From assembly GCA_963580285.1 (NCBI GenBank), contig OY757011.1, positions 99,007,728-99,071,727 on the forward strand: a stretch of DNA of 64,000 bases, in the 5' to 3' direction. The notes under the pieces were generated by a model. That model did not search any database, was not told the origin of the DNA, and was given only the letters and a program-made list of their open reading frames with translations. The first letter of the stretch is position 1. Every line of letters starts with the position of its first letter. The translations under genes and the position numbers were made by a program. This document shows positions 1 through 11,838 of this stretch, piece by piece. Origin of the DNA: Lucinisca nassula. Taxonomy: Eukaryota; Mollusca; Bivalvia; Lucinida; Lucinidae.

Positions 1-27
1 TATTTCTTCAAGCCCCTATGGGTGGTT
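1..27 (-). repeat. SINE-B fragment cut by window edge
   Basis: The first bases match the head of the SINE-B family seen whole at 29410-29714 (shared TTCTTCAAGCCCC block, reverse orientation). The rest lies outside the window. Confidence 0.45.
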
Positions 28-144
28 GTAAAAGTATCATTGGACCGTCAATATGAAAAGTTCTTCCGGTATGATATAATTGACGCTGCGTTGAAATGAA
101 ATTGAATATGCTGAAAAATAAGCCTTTCAATCTCACATCCTGTT

Positions 145-272
145 CTCGGAGATGTTTCACTTATGAGCTAGGAATCCTACAGGCGGACTGAAAAAAATAT
201 TTGTCTAAACCACAACAGAACAAAGAGCGAGGATTGTGGACACAAAAAAAACTCGATTTAAGCACCCCCTTA
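145..272 (+). mobile_element. Penelope-like element 3' UTR fragment
   Basis: Diverged copy of the PLE 3' untranslated block seen at 35820-35945: a GTTCTCGGAGATG start, a GCGGACTGAA block, then GCGAGGATTGTGG and CGATTTAAGC. No coding sequence. It is a fragment left by truncation. Confidence 0.6.
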
Positions 273-287
273 GAAGTGTAAAACATT

Positions 288-713
288 TTCTTGCATACCA
301 GCTAAGGAAATCCGTGATTTTACCATGGGATAGAAAATGTTCTGACCCTGGTGTTCCGACCCAAAATCGAATATAATCGCGTGTTTGATAAATGCACTGG
401 CTGATTACGACCTCATATGCGCCGTCGTTAAGGTTGACGTCACAGCACGTAACGTGACGTCACTAAAATTCATGAAGTGCCAACACAACAGGGCGGACGT
501 CGGTAACCGAAGTGACTGCAGCCTTAAAAATCCGCGCTAAGGTATGGAAGGTATGCAAGAAAAAGAATCCTATACGGGTGTGAGGGGTGGACAGAAAAAT
601 CCTTCCCTCGGGATCACTGTCGGCATCACTCGGCAAGCCTCGAGATACCGGACAGTGACCCTCGGGACGGATTGTTCCATCCTCCCCTCACACTCATATG
701 AGATTCTTATATT
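288..713 (+). repeat. Dispersed repeat R1 with internal foldback
   Basis: The same ~430-bp sequence occurs again at 26908-27337, with high similarity from TTCTTGCA to GATTCTTATATT. Its right third (about 560-706) folds on itself: AAGAATC...GATTCTT ends and an inner CACTGTC/GACAGTG stem. It carries two GTGACGTCA-type sites near 430-465. The ORF inside it is not conserved between the copies, so I read it as non-coding. Confidence 0.65.
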
Positions 714-861
714 ACTGAGACATCAAAGGGAAAGAAAGAGAAAGAAATGCGACCAAGAATTAATAAAATCCTACTAGAAGCAAACACAATCGGGAAGCAA
801 AATGGCCAAACGGCCATCTAAAATGAGAAAAAAAAGAAGATATAACCAAAACATACATAGA

Positions 862-957
862 GGATCTTACACGAGTGGTCATTTCATATGATATTTATGA
901 AACGAGCCTTTGGCGAGTTTCATATAAATATCATATGAAATGACCACGAGTGTAAAA
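862..957. repeat. Foldback MITE (AGAGGATCTTACA family)
   Basis: Nearly perfect 40-bp arms centred on a 3-nt loop near 909: ACACGAGTGGTCATTTCATA on the left returns as its reverse complement ending at 953. The flank AGAGGATCTTACA is shared with the large foldback at 11839-12683 and with 53473-53525, so this is the smallest member of that family. Confidence 0.65.
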
Positions 958-1164
958 TTCTGTTTATCATATGACCACTTTATAATGGGGTTTATCACCT
1001 TTAAACAAGACAATTTTTCCACTAAAGTGCATGGTTGACACGGACGTCGTCATGACGTTACTTAATCCCGCCAAAGTGTTATTACACGTTAGGTCATACG
1101 ATATTTATGGCATGACGTTTTCCACTGCATATCAACGACGTCATATGATAAATGGAAATAAAAA

Positions 1165-1556
1165 CTATAACAAAAATAAACCGCGACAGAAGAACCGCAT
1201 TGAAACGGTCAGTAAAAGTATTTCACTAGGTGGGGGTGGGGGGTGGGGGCTTAAACCGATTTTACGTGGCCACTATCCTCGACCTTGGTTCTGCCGAGGC
1301 ATAAAAACATAATTTGTTCAGTCCGCATGAAGGCTCTTCTGTCGAGGTTTATTTTTGTTATGATTTGTCTTCCAGCGTATTTATCGCTTATATCTTCTTG
1401 TTTTTGATAGCCAATTGGCCATTTTATGGGAATGATGTTTCCATAAGGGTCTTGTTATTTAATGTTTGTGTTTCTTTCCCTTTGGTATCTCAGATGGGAG
1501 GTGTGGGTTATTTGTATCGATTCCTGATCATTGCCTACACATCACGTGAACATGTC
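1165..1556. mobile_element. Two PLE 3' tails head to head
   Basis: Bases 1165-1330 are PLE 3' UTR and tail in minus orientation (CCGCGACAGAAGAACCGC block). Bases 1331-1556 are the tail in plus orientation, ending at the usual TCGATTCCTGATCATTGCC. The two abut at the same internal position, making an inverted pair. Confidence 0.65.
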
Positions 1557-1812
1557 CGTGAAATAAAGCCCCCCCCCCTTAAACCCACGTTATATAGAGA
1601 AAACTGGGGTTTATGGGAGTAAACATTATTTTCCTTATTTCTGCTCCAAGACATAGGTTGTGGGTACTCGTTAGAACCGCCTCAATGAGGCGGTTCTAAC
1701 GAGCACTCGGAACCTATGTTAGTAGTATAAATAAGAATAATATCACAAATTTTCATCAGAAAAAAATTACCTTTTTTTGAGGTTTGTAAAATCCGGATGT
1801 GTTATCGTATTG
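1540..1812 (+). mobile_element. CATYACG hairpin MITE, subfamily 2
   Basis: Non-autonomous element with ends CATCACGTGAACA and TGTGTTATCGTA. The centre (1635-1735) is a ~48-bp-arm hairpin around GAACCGCCTCAATGAGG, bounded by TTATTTCTGCTC and its complement. No coding capacity. The same core recurs more than 12 times in the window. Confidence 0.7.
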
Positions 1813-1829
1813 ACTTCTATTTTCTTACT

Positions 1830-2345
1830 CATCAGTTCTTCATCTCCGAGAACATAGAAAGAAGCATTGATGGGGACTCGACAGCATGAAATAAGTTCAA
1901 ATAACCGAAATGCAGGATCAAAAGTAAACCAAATGTTAGACTGTAGTGGGCCCGACCAGAGACAGAGCATCAGGTACCAACCGACACTACCCAAAATTTA
2001 AACAAGCCTTTACGCTAGAGCCATCATAGAATTTTAGACTTGATCCGCTGGCGTGCAATTAAATAGGGAAGCAAAGTTATCAACCAGGATTGGTTTAACT
2101 GCCGGGCATGGAGTCTGTCGTATAACATTTATGTTGCACACAATTTTCTTATACCGAAGAATGATTTTACGAAATTGGGTACTGAAAGCATTGCAAGCAT
2201 ATATTGTCTGAATTTATATACTAGGTCACGATGAAATTCGGGTTCCTATAGGCCTCGACGCAGAAGACATTTAAGTCCAACCTAAATCAAAATGACATCT
2301 ATTAAACTTAGAAAAGGCTTTCGCAGTTTATGATACCGATAACGT
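1830..2345 (-). pseudogene. PLE reverse transcriptase C-terminus and 3' UTR, decayed
   Basis: Reading the minus strand, this matches the C-terminal ~150 residues of the PLE protein (tract from GYRYHKLRKAF through the FNCTPVGQ region) followed by the 3' UTR block with GACTCGACAGC and CAGAGCATCAGGTACCAACC. Stops and small indels break every frame. No catalytic box is present. Confidence 0.65.
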
Positions 2346-2389
2346 TGATAAAAGTGAATGACACCTTTATAACATAAATACACAATTTG

Positions 2390-2620
2390 CGAGAAAAAGG
2401 TTACTAAAACGTTTAATCTCTGACTTTTATTACCAATTGAAGTCTGCTAAGGTAATTAAATCGACATTTAATGGTTTTAGTGAAACCTTCTGGCAACGAC
2501 CATATTTTCTCCGAGGTAATCCGAATGTTTCCCAGCATTCTACATGTTTGCTAAAATCATTACCAAATGGAGCCCAACTGAACCTCTGTGTCTTTCTATT
2601 TAGCTATCAATTTTGAAATA
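2390..2620 (+). pseudogene. Possible decayed LINE reverse transcriptase
   Basis: One + frame reads KRLISDFYYQLKS...FNGFSETFWQR...LRGNP, which recalls the region before the catalytic box of non-LTR reverse transcriptases (helix, then G-x-S-E-x-F, then a basic-G block). No YxDD is visible and the match is short. It may be chance. Bases 2345-3030 otherwise show nothing I recognise. Confidence 0.2.
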
Positions 2621-3029
2621 ATCAGGCTCTCTAATGAGTGTTGAATTCCCAAAAAACCTTCAATAGACTGTCAGTTCAGGATCTTAAAGAGATATAGACT
2701 TTTAAGACAGTTTTCCTTAGTTTGGTGCTCAGGTCTATCAGCGGAGGGGTCCGACTTTAGGCAAGAAATTCTGTGTTGTAATTCCAGCATCCGCTGTTTC
2801 AAAAATTCGCAAGACATATCTAGAGACAACTGGGACGTACATAGGCTTTCACAGTGCCTCTAGTTCGGATTCTGACAAGACAATATTGAAGAGTTAGACT
2901 GTTCTGGTGCTTCCCTATACAATTTACAGTAGTTTGATTTCTTGCCCAGTTTAAATAGTCTAAGTAATTACGAATTCGGCAAAGAATGTAAATTTTACTG
3001 CCAAAATGAATATTTTAAGAAGAAACATA

Positions 3030-3312
3030 TTGATATTCTTCTTATTCTTCTTATTTCTGCTGAAAAATTGCTTTGGGTACACGTTAGAACTGCTTTATCG
3101 AAAGCAGAATAGTTTTCTTATTTCTGCTCAAAATATTACTTTCGGGTACACTTTGGAACAGCATCTTTAAGGCGCTTCTAACGAGTGCCCGCGCTTTATA
3201 TTCTAGAGCAGAAATAAGACAAATAAAATTTATTCATGAAAAACCCAGTTTTACTTTATACAAGTGGGATTAAAGGGGGTCAAATTTATATAGACGTGTT
3301 GTCATGATCGTC
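3030..3312 (-). mobile_element. CATYACG hairpin MITE, decayed
   Basis: Two degenerate halves of the shared hairpin core (GGGTACACGTTAGAAC; CTTCTAACGAGTGCCC) with CTTATTTCTGCTC boundaries. They are followed by the CCCAGTTTTACTTTATA and TATAGACGTGTT blocks that normally lead to the right end. A repeated fragment of the flank lies near 3355-3390. Confidence 0.5.
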
Positions 3313-3544
3313 ATCACATTAGCGTTTCCATGTTGAAAGATCATCCTTGAAACTCCTGGAAACCCCACTTTATACAGAGGAAACAGAGATTTTCAAGGGT
3401 TTTTTTTTTTTTGTCAGCTCCTCCGCCCCTTACTGACTCCATATTTTTTGTATATCGTGCATTTGATAAAATAACATTTCTAAAGATTTGTTAGTATATA
3501 TATTTAGTATATTTTATTCCAGTGTTTCTTTAATTATTTCATAG

Positions 3545-3704
<160 letters not shown>

Positions 3705-3737
3705 TGGTAACGAGATTTTCAAGGTTAACATATTTTT

Positions 3738-5808
3738 AGCTCACCTGTCACGTAGTGACAAGGTGAGCTTTTGTGATCACTTTTCGTCCGTCGTCCGTCG
3801 TCAGTGCGTGCGTGTGTGCGTGCGTAAACTTTTTCTTCAAATGACAACTCCTCCTAAACCACTGATCGGATTTTGACCAAACTTCACAGGAATGATTCTT
3901 AGGTGGTCCCCTTTCAAAGTTGTTCAAATGGTTCCGGTCCATTGCACATCTAGGTCACAGGAGCTAAAAATAGATTTTTTAAACAAAAACTTAAAAAATC
4001 TTCTTCTCTGAAACCGCAAGGCCCAGGTCTTTGATATTTGGTGTGAAGCTTCATCTAGTGGATCTCTACCAAGATTGTTCAAATTATAGCCCTGGGGGCC
4101 AAAATGCCCCCGCCCCGGGGGCCTTTGGTTTTACGTGGGCTTATATAGGGAAAATCATTTAAAAATCTTCTTCTCTGAAACCACAAGGCCCAGGTCTTTA
4201 ATATTTGGTGTGAAGCTTTATCTGTTGGACCTCTACTAAGAGTGTTCAAATTATAGCCTTAGGGCCAAAAATGCCCCCGCCCCGGGGGGCCTTTGGTTTT
4301 ACATAGGCTTATACAGGGAAAATCTTTAAAAATCTTCTTCTCTGAAACCGCAAGGCCCAGATCATTGATATTTGGTGTGAAGCTTTATCTAGTGGACCTC
4401 TTTCAAGATTGTTCAAATTATAGCCCTGGGGGCCAAAATGCCCCCGCCCGGGGGGCCTATGGTTTTACATAGGCTTATATAGGGAAAATCATTGAAAAAT
4501 CTTCTTCTCTGAAACCACAAGGCCCAGGTCTTTAATATTTGGTGTGAAGCTTTACCTGGTGGACCTCTACTAAGATTGTTCAAATCATAGCCTTAGGGCC
4601 AAAAATGCCCCCGCCCCGGGGGGCCTTTGGTTTTACATAGGCTTATACAGGGAAAATCTTTAAAAATCTTCTTCTCTGAAACCGCAAGGCCCAGATCATT
4701 GATATTTGGTGTGAAGCTTCATCTAGTGGACCTCTTTAAAGATTGTTCAAATTATAGCCCTGGGGGCCAAAATGCCCCCGCCCGGGGGGCCTATGGTTTT
4801 ACATAGGCTTATATAGGGAAAATCATTAAAAAATCTTCTTCTCTGAAACCACAAGGCCCAGGTCTTTAATATTTGGTGTGAAGCTTTACCTGGTGGACCT
4901 CTACTAAGATTGTTCAAATTATAGCCTTGGGGTCAAAAATGCCCCCGCCCCGGGTCCTTTGGTTTAACATAGGCTTATTCACGGAAAATCTTTGAAAAAT
5001 CTTCTTCTGCAATGCCAAGATCTTTGATATTTGGTGTGAAGCTTCATCTAGTGGACCTCTTTCAAGATTATTCAAATTATAGCCCTGGGGGCCAAAATGC
5101 CTCCGCCCCGGGGGCCTATGGTTTTACATAGGCTTATATAGGAAAAATCATTAAAAAATCTTCTTCTCTGAAACCACAAGGCCCAGGTCTTTAATATTTG
5201 GTGTGAAGCTTTACCTGGTGGACCTCTACTAAGATTGTTTAAATTATAGCCTTTGGGCCAAAAATGCCCCCACCCCGGGGGCCTTTGGTTTTACATAGGC
5301 TTATACAGGGAAAATCTTTAAAAATCTTCTTCTCTGAAACAGCAAGGCCCAGATCTTTGATATTTGGTGTGAAGCTTCATCTAGTGGACCTCTACCAAGA
5401 TTGTTCAAATTATAGCACAGGGGGCCAAAATGCCCCCCCCGCCCCGGGGGCCTATGGTTTTACATAGGCTTATATAGGGAAAATCATTAAAAAATCTTCT
5501 TCTCTGAAACCACAAGGCCCATGTCTTTAATATTTTGTGTGAAGCTTTACCTGGTGGACCTATACTAAGATTGTTCAAATTATAGCCCTGGGGCAAAAAA
5601 TGCCCCACCCCGGGACCCTTTGGTTTTCATAGGAATATATAGGGAAAACCTTTAAAAATCTTCTTGTCTGAAACCAGAAGGCTCAGGTCTTTGATATTTG
5701 GTATGAAGCTTCATCTAGTGGACCATTACCAAGTTTGTTCAAGTTATAGCCCTTGGGCCTAGAATGTACTGGAGGTGAGCGATTCAGGGCCCTCTGGGCC
5801 CTCTTGTG
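3738..5808 (+). mobile_element. AGCTCACC element carrying ~166-bp tandem array
   Basis: Starts with a hairpin (3738-3769, AGCTCACC...GGTGAGCT with an inner TGTCAC/GTGACA stem) and a CGTCCGTCGTC tract. It then carries about 11 copies of a ~166-bp unit containing CTTCTTCTCTGAAAC and ends with GGTGAGCGATTC plus a 3' hairpin at 5786-5802 (AGGGCCC TCT GGGCCCT) and CTTGT. No protein is encoded. Hairpins at both ends, a tandem core and T-rich edges fit non-autonomous Helentron-type rolling-circle elements; that class is an inference. A second member is at 21170-23344 and 3' ends alone are at 25590-25625 and 51080-51112. Confidence 0.65.
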
Positions 5809-5818
5809 TTTTATATTA

Positions 5819-7160
5819 GGATCACTTTTTGTCTGTCATCCGTGCGTAAACAATTTCTTCAAACGACTTATCCTCCTTAACCACTGATCGAATTTTGACC
5901 AAACTTCACAGGAATGATCCTTAGGTGGTCCTCTTTCAAAGTTGTTCAAATGGTTCCGGTCCTTTGCACATATAGGTCACAGGAGCCAAAAATAGATTTT
6001 TTTACCAAAAACTGACAGAATCTTCTTCTCTGAAACCGCAAGGCCCAGGTCTTTGATATGTGGTATGAAGCTTCATCTAGTGGACCCCTACCAAGATTGT
6101 TCAAATTATAGTGCTGGGGCCAAAAATGCCCCTGCCCCGGGGCCCTTTGGTTTTACATGGGCTTATATAGGAAAATCTTCAAAAATCTTCTTCTCTGAAA
6201 CCACAAGGCCCAGGTCTTTGATTTTTGGTATGAAGCTTCATCTAGTGGACCCCTACCAAGATTGTTCAAATTATAGTGCTGAGGTCAAAAATGCCTCGAC
6301 CCAAGGCCCTTTGGTTTTACATAGGCTTATATAGGGAAAATCTTCAAAAATCTTCTTCTCTGAAACTGCAAGGCCCAGGTCTTTGATATTTGATATCAAA
6401 ATTTATCTAGTGGACCCCTACCAAGATTGTTCAAATTATAATGCTGGGGCCAAAAATGCCCCCCACCCCGGGGCCCTTTGGTTTTACATTGGCTTATATA
6501 GGGAAAATCTTTAAAAATCTTCTTCTCTGAAACTGCAAGGCACAGGTCTTTGCTATTTGGTATGAAGCTTCATCTGGTGGACCCCTACCAAGGTTGTTCA
6601 AATTATAGTGCTGGGGCCAAAAATGCCCCCGCCCTGGGGCCCTTTGGTTTTACATAAGCTTATATAGGGAAAATCTGTGAAAATCTTCTTCGCTGAAACC
6701 GCAAGGCCCAGGTCTTTGATATGTGGTATGAAGCTTCATCTAGTGGACCCCTACCAAGATTGTTCAAATTATAGTGCTGGGGCCAAAAATGCCCCCGCCC
6801 CGGGGCCCTTTGGTTTTACATAGGCTTATATAAGAGAATCTTTAAAAATCTTCTTCTCTGAAACTGCAAGGCCCAGGTCTTTGCTATTTGGTATGAAGCT
6901 TCATCTAGTGGACCCCTACCAAGATTGTTCAAATTATAGAGCTGGGGCCAAAAATGCCCCCGCCCCGAGGCCCTTTGGTTTTACATAGGCTTATGTATGG
7001 AAAATCTTTAAAAATCTTCTTCTCTGAAACTGCAAGGCTCATGTCCCGCCCCGGGGTCATTTGGTTTTACATAGGCTTATGTAGGGAATATCTTTAAAAA
7101 AATCTTCTTTCTCTGAAACCGCAAGGCCCAGTTCTTTGATATTTGGTGTTAGCTTCATCT
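5819..7160 (+). mobile_element. Second AGCTCACC-type array, both ends lost
   Basis: Begins inside the element (GGATCAC...GTGCGTAAAC, matching 3773-3830) with no 5' hairpin. It continues with about eight ~166-bp units of the same satellite and fades at GCTTCATCTAG near 7160. It directly follows the first copy, so it may be a duplicated and truncated array. Confidence 0.55.
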
Positions 7161-7574
7161 AGTTTTTATTTGTGCTCCAAATCTCTATGTGTAGCACTAA
7201 CAATCTTTGAAAAGAATTGCGATTTTTCATCTGAAACAAAAGGCTTTTTTAGAGTCATGAAAAAGTGGCCTTTGGGGATGGTTCCAATATTAAGAATCCC
7301 TTTTTCACATAACTTAATTTTTTCTCAGTTTAATTTCCACCTGTTGGTTATCAGAACATGAACTGAACAGTTTCTGTGAGGTCACTGGTGGAGATAAAAT
7401 CTGTAAAAATATCTGACACCCTAGCAGCAACTTTAATGAGCCATTACAGTTAATTAGAGAAACAGTTAAGAGAAACGTTTGACTTTTATTATTCCTTAAT
7501 GGAATTAGTGTAAAATGGACCTGAGAAAAAGAAAAAAGTTGTCAATCACTTTAAGATGTTTAGCAGTTAACAGT
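7161..7574. other. No recognisable feature
   Basis: AT-rich sequence between the satellite array and the PLE triplication. The 72-codon + ORF at 7143-7361 has no family resemblance. Confidence 0.4.
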
Positions 7575-8516
7575 TTATTACGAGTGTTGAAGTCAGTTAT
7601 ATGACTAGACAGTATTGCAAATCGAATTAATTGCGAACTATAAACACCATAGGATGGCACATCACCATCTTAGAAATGAAAATTTACAATCTCAAAATCA
7701 AAATCATCACATTTATAAACCCATCTACAACATGTAAGTGCAAATAAAAAAAACAGCGCTTCGGTATCAGAAGAATTTGGTTTATTTAGCTGAAGTTCCG
7801 GAAGGTCAATTTGACTGATCGAACCATCGAAGTAGGTATTGTCAATATTTAATCAATCGTCCAAATATCTAGACATCGAGCTAAAAGCTTATTACGAGTG
7901 CTGAAGTCAGTTATATGACTAGACAGTATTGCAAATCGAATTAATTGCGAACTATAAACACCATAGGATGGCACATCACCATCTTAGAAATGAAAATTTA
8001 CAATCTCAAAATCAAAATCATCACATTTATAAACCCATCTACAACATGTAAGTGCAAATAAAAAAAACAGCGCTTCGGTATCAGAAGAATTTGGTTTATT
8101 TAGCTGAAGTTCCGGAAGGTCAATTTGACTGATCGAACCATCGAAGTAGGTATTGTCAATATTTAATCAATCGTCCAAATATCTAGACATCGAGCTAAAA
8201 GCTTATTACGAGTGCTGAAGTCAGTTATATGACTAGACAGTATTGCAAATCGAATTAATTGCGAACTATAAACACCATAGGATGGCACATCACCATCTTA
8301 GAAATGAAAATTTACAATCTCAAAATCAAAATCATCACATTTATAAACCCATCTACAACATGTAAGTTCAAATAAAAAAAACAGCGCTTCGGTATCAGAA
8401 GAATTTGGTTTATTTAGCTGAAGTTCCGGAAGGTCAATTCGACTGATCGAACCATCGAAGTAGGTATTGTCAATATTTAATCAATCGTCCAAATATCTAG
8501 ACATCGAGCTAAAAGC
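7575..8516 (-). pseudogene. PLE RT fragment triplicated in tandem (3 x 314 bp)
   Basis: Units start at 7575, 7889 and 8203, an exact 314-bp step, with only a few substitutions between copies. On the minus strand each unit encodes a decayed stretch of PLE RT from just after the catalytic box (SISQIDLPELQL) to the CSHITDFNTRNK region. The array begins and ends at AAGCTT/TTATTACGAG junctions. Near-identity implies recent duplication of an already broken fragment. Confidence 0.75.
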
Positions 8517-8589
8517 TTCAAATGATTTCAAATTGGTTTCCAATGAAAATTGGTTTCCAAAACTGTTTTTCTGTTGTTATATTTTGCTT

Positions 8590-8890
8590 TTGCATGTATG
8601 GATTGCTAATAAGTTTTCAAAAACATTCGCTGCTGATAATGAAACTATGTGGTTGTGGTTTATTATTGTTATAGTTCGTCTTTGCATGCATGTATTACTA
8701 AAACCATCTTTTATATCGGATAGCCCTTTGACCATTTTGTGTTACAAGAACTGTCGTTTTGGCGGTCTTTTTTCGACGTTTTGATCATGGTGAAGTTGTT
8801 TCATGTTCGCGTTTCTTTCCCTTCTGTGTCCTGGATTGGAGGTATGAGGTTATTGTATTTATTCCTTGGCATTGCCTTCACTTGTAAGTT
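8590..8890 (+). mobile_element. PLE 3' tail, diverged
   Basis: Contains the tail order GTTATAGTTCGTCTTTGCATG, then a block beginning GACCATTTTGTG, then CGCGTTTCTTTCCCTT, and ends at CATTGCCTTCACTT. Diverged from the consensus by substitutions and a short insertion. Confidence 0.5.
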
Positions 8891-10944
8891 GGTAAAATTA
8901 AGGCTAGAAAGCTTTTTCGTCTAACACAATAAGCAAAATACTAAAAGTTCCAGGTTAAAAAGGCAGCAGTTTTTGGAGACTTCAAAAGCAGTATTGCAGT
9001 TTGCTTTCGTCCACTAGCATATACATTTTCATAAAAAGATACCCAGTATCAAGATACTAAACGTTTTGAAGATATAGTATGCTGAAACATTATAGCTGGA
9101 TTTGAACAAATATTTGATGCTCGATTGACAGAAAGCACGCATTTAGGATAAGACAATGGTACGCGACTTCACTGACTACTGTTATGTATAACTGCGACGA
9201 AATCTTCAATAGGGGAGGACAAGTTGAAACACAGTACAGTCTAGAAATAGAGAGAAAAAATGGGTACTCGGGAATAGTCACGAACGATGAAAAAGCAAGC
9301 TCAGGACACCAAAATTGACAGAGAGCAAGTGGTGGCAGGAAGACACACAAGGCGTGTGCTAGCACTTTAGTCCAGCCAATGAACATATCAAACGAAGCTG
9401 GAAAGCAACCTCCGCATTTGGACTGTCAGAAAAAACACTCAAATAAGAATCTGCATTCGAATCGATGGCGAAGACTGACTAGTCATATACTCAAATATTA
9501 AATCTCACAGAGTCTGGGAGATTTAACTTTGGCGCTATTGGTGTTTCCATTATAGTCTAGTATTCCATGTTTGTGTTTCTTTCCCTTTGGTATCGATTCT
9601 TGATCATTTAATTCACTTCTATATTGGAGCGTATGAATAGACAGTCTTCAGATGCAGATTCATACAAATAAAAATAATAGATTGATCCGCATGGGGCAAT
9701 CCTAGCTAAATGGTGAATCGCGACAGCAATCAGTGAGTACTGTATTCTAACCCAACAACAATCCCACTTCATTAAAGAAGAAAACCACCAACGCGCTATC
9801 AGAACAAACATGTAACGGCTTCCGATGACCCCCTCTCGAATGAAAGGTTAATTATTTGACTATGGCGTTGAGTATATGCCTCACTAACAGAAATAGGCAC
9901 ACAACAACATAGGTAGTTCTGTTATTACTAATAGAGAACTATCGTTAGGTCTACTAACAGTTATCGATAATTAAATTTGCGAAAAAAGGTTACAAATTTA
10001 CAAACAGTAAGTAACAGGACACCAGCTTCACAATTTGTTACAAACACTTCGGACATATATCTATGTCTGTTAATGGTATCCCGGCTGTTATAATTGCCCT
10101 TTTCTGGTAAAAAGATACTGATCTTATATCACTTTTGCTACTGATATGGATTGTTCATGCTAGTTTGGACCGCCTCATTGAGACACATATCTGCAAAATA
10201 ACTTGTTTTTGATTTGCCAAGAAGCTTCGGCAACAAAAGCTCGTGCGACAATACCTACAGGCTGGTCGGAGAGTTCGCTGATCGCACGTCTTACTGTAGG
10301 AGGTTTCAGCCCTTACTCCACCCCAACTACAAGGTAGCACCACATAGCAGAGCAACAGGAAGAGAACGAAAACTTCCCGGTCCACCAGTGAGCGACGACG
10401 GCAGAAAAGCAGACCTGTGAATGAGTTACAAATGTGTTGATGTATATAAAAAAAATATAACGCCAGAGTATGCGATAATCAGCTAAGTCAAGCAGTGGGC
10501 CCTAAACACGAACCACAGGCGCAGAAAGATTCATAATGCTGCCTCAACTACACTAAACATTATGAACAAAAGATTTGCCCCCGTCCCAAATCTGAAATAT
10601 TAGACTAGTGACAGTTGGTTGCTCAGAAAAGACACGAAAATCGAAGCCCTCAAATGCCACAAGAGAAAACCAAAGGAGGTAAAAAGTACAATAACAGTCG
10701 GAATAGCGCGTGCACCAATTGTTTAATCATCTAGAAACATGTCGAGAAGCTGCAGTGACTCAGCCATCTTTGGACAGTCATTAACATGCCAACTGGAGAG
10801 AAAGAGATGGGGACAACTCTTAACTAAATGCCACCCTCGCTCACTGAATTCCAATAGTTCGAACTTGATCACCCAAGCTACAGTACTGCTTACAATATAT
10901 CTCAATAAAATAAAAATCCATAATTTCTATCTGCAGCTTGCTCT
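8891..10944. other. Low-repeat stretch, no supported gene
   Basis: The only family I recognise is a PLE tail scrap at about 9530-9625 (GTTTCCATTATAGTC...GTTTCTTTCCCTTTGG). One + frame near 9300-9440 and one near 10205-10300 look faintly protein-like but are crossed by stops, and I cannot assign a family. No splice-bounded exon stands out. Confidence 0.4.
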
Positions 10945-11195
10945 ATAACAAAAACACATCCGTGTGACATAGGTCATTCCTTTACATCTACCAAACGGTT
11001 ATTTTTATGCTGAAAGTTTTTTTTATATCTTTTTATTATACTCAAAAGATAGGTTTTGGGTTCTTGTTCTAACGGGTACCCGCAATCTATCTGTTTGAGC
11101 AGAAGCAAGGTTAATAATGTATACACCTGTAAACTCCCTATATAAATGTGGTTTTTCAGGTGCATTCATCTGACGGACTTGTTGAGATGACGAAA
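10945..11195 (-). mobile_element. CATYACG hairpin MITE, subfamily 2, decayed
   Basis: Left end ACACATCCGTGTGACAT and right end GACGGACTTGTTGAGATGACG are the subfamily-2 ends. The core at 11030-11110 is worn but keeps GGGTACCC and a GAGCAGAAGCAAG boundary. Confidence 0.5.
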
Positions 11196-11344
11196 TCTCA
11201 ACCTACAGCACTGCTTATAACGTGTCTCAATATTTGCAAGATTAATGTTTTTAATCTTAAACCTTGTTCCAAAACGCTATCTTATATAGAGCGAAATTTC
11301 GAAAACTAGAATACGGACGCTTCGTTTGCCATTGCTTTTTCAAA

Positions 11345-11613
11345 CTTGTTTCGCTGACTGTTCCAAGGCGGTTCTTCTGTCGCGATTTATTTATGTTATG
11401 TTTTTTCTTTAGGTGTTTGTGTCGCTTGTGTTATTTAATTTTGGATAGCCTATTGGCCATTTTGTGGGAAAGTAACTGTCCTTTTGGCTTTCCGGTGTTG
11501 GTGTTTCCATTAGGTCTGTTGTTGCATGTTTGTGTTTCTTTCCCTTTGCTGTCTCTGATGGGAGCTGTGGTCGATTGTATCGATTCCAGATCATTGCCTC
11601 TACTTCTATTTTA
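11345..11613 (+). mobile_element. PLE 3' tail
   Basis: Well-preserved tail: AAGGCGGTTCTTCTGTCGCG through GGCCATTTTGTGGGAAAGTA to GATCATTGCCTCTACTTCTA. Compare 31182-31423, where insertion is defined by a target duplication. The 116-codon ORF over it is not real. Confidence 0.7.
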
Positions 11614-11639
11614 AAATTACTAGAACTCAGTTTCTGAGT

Positions 11640-11802
11640 TTCATCTTTGCATATATGTATTACTAATATCTGGTAACTGTCCTTTTGGCTTTCCGCTTGT
11701 GACGTTTTCATTATAGTGATGTTATTTTATGTTCGTGTTTCTTTCCCTTTGGTGTCTTGGACGGGAGGCGTGAGGTAATTGTATCGATTCCTGATCATTG
11801 CT
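11640..11802 (+). mobile_element. PLE 3' tail, second partial copy
   Basis: Repeats the last ~160 bp of the tail (AACTGTCCTTTTGGCTTTCC to CGATTCCTGATCATTGC) immediately after the preceding copy. Confidence 0.6.
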
Positions 11803-11838
11803 ATCGCTTAGAACTATTTCAATAGCTCCAAATAGCAA

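Noticed and set aside
544..777. 77-codon ORF in repeat R1
   Set aside because: Not open in the second copy of R1 at 27 kb.
2295..2345. EKAF-like motif on + as a LINE RT signature
   Set aside because: This stretch is the antisense of the PLE C-terminus; only the sequence after 2390 remains a weak candidate.
3990..7160. CRISPR-like array
   Set aside because: Eukaryotic satellite: ~166-bp units are adjacent, with no short repeats separated by unique spacers.
9090..9386. 98-codon minus ORF as a gene
   Set aside because: No family resemblance, no initiation context or splice structure; composition looks like chance.
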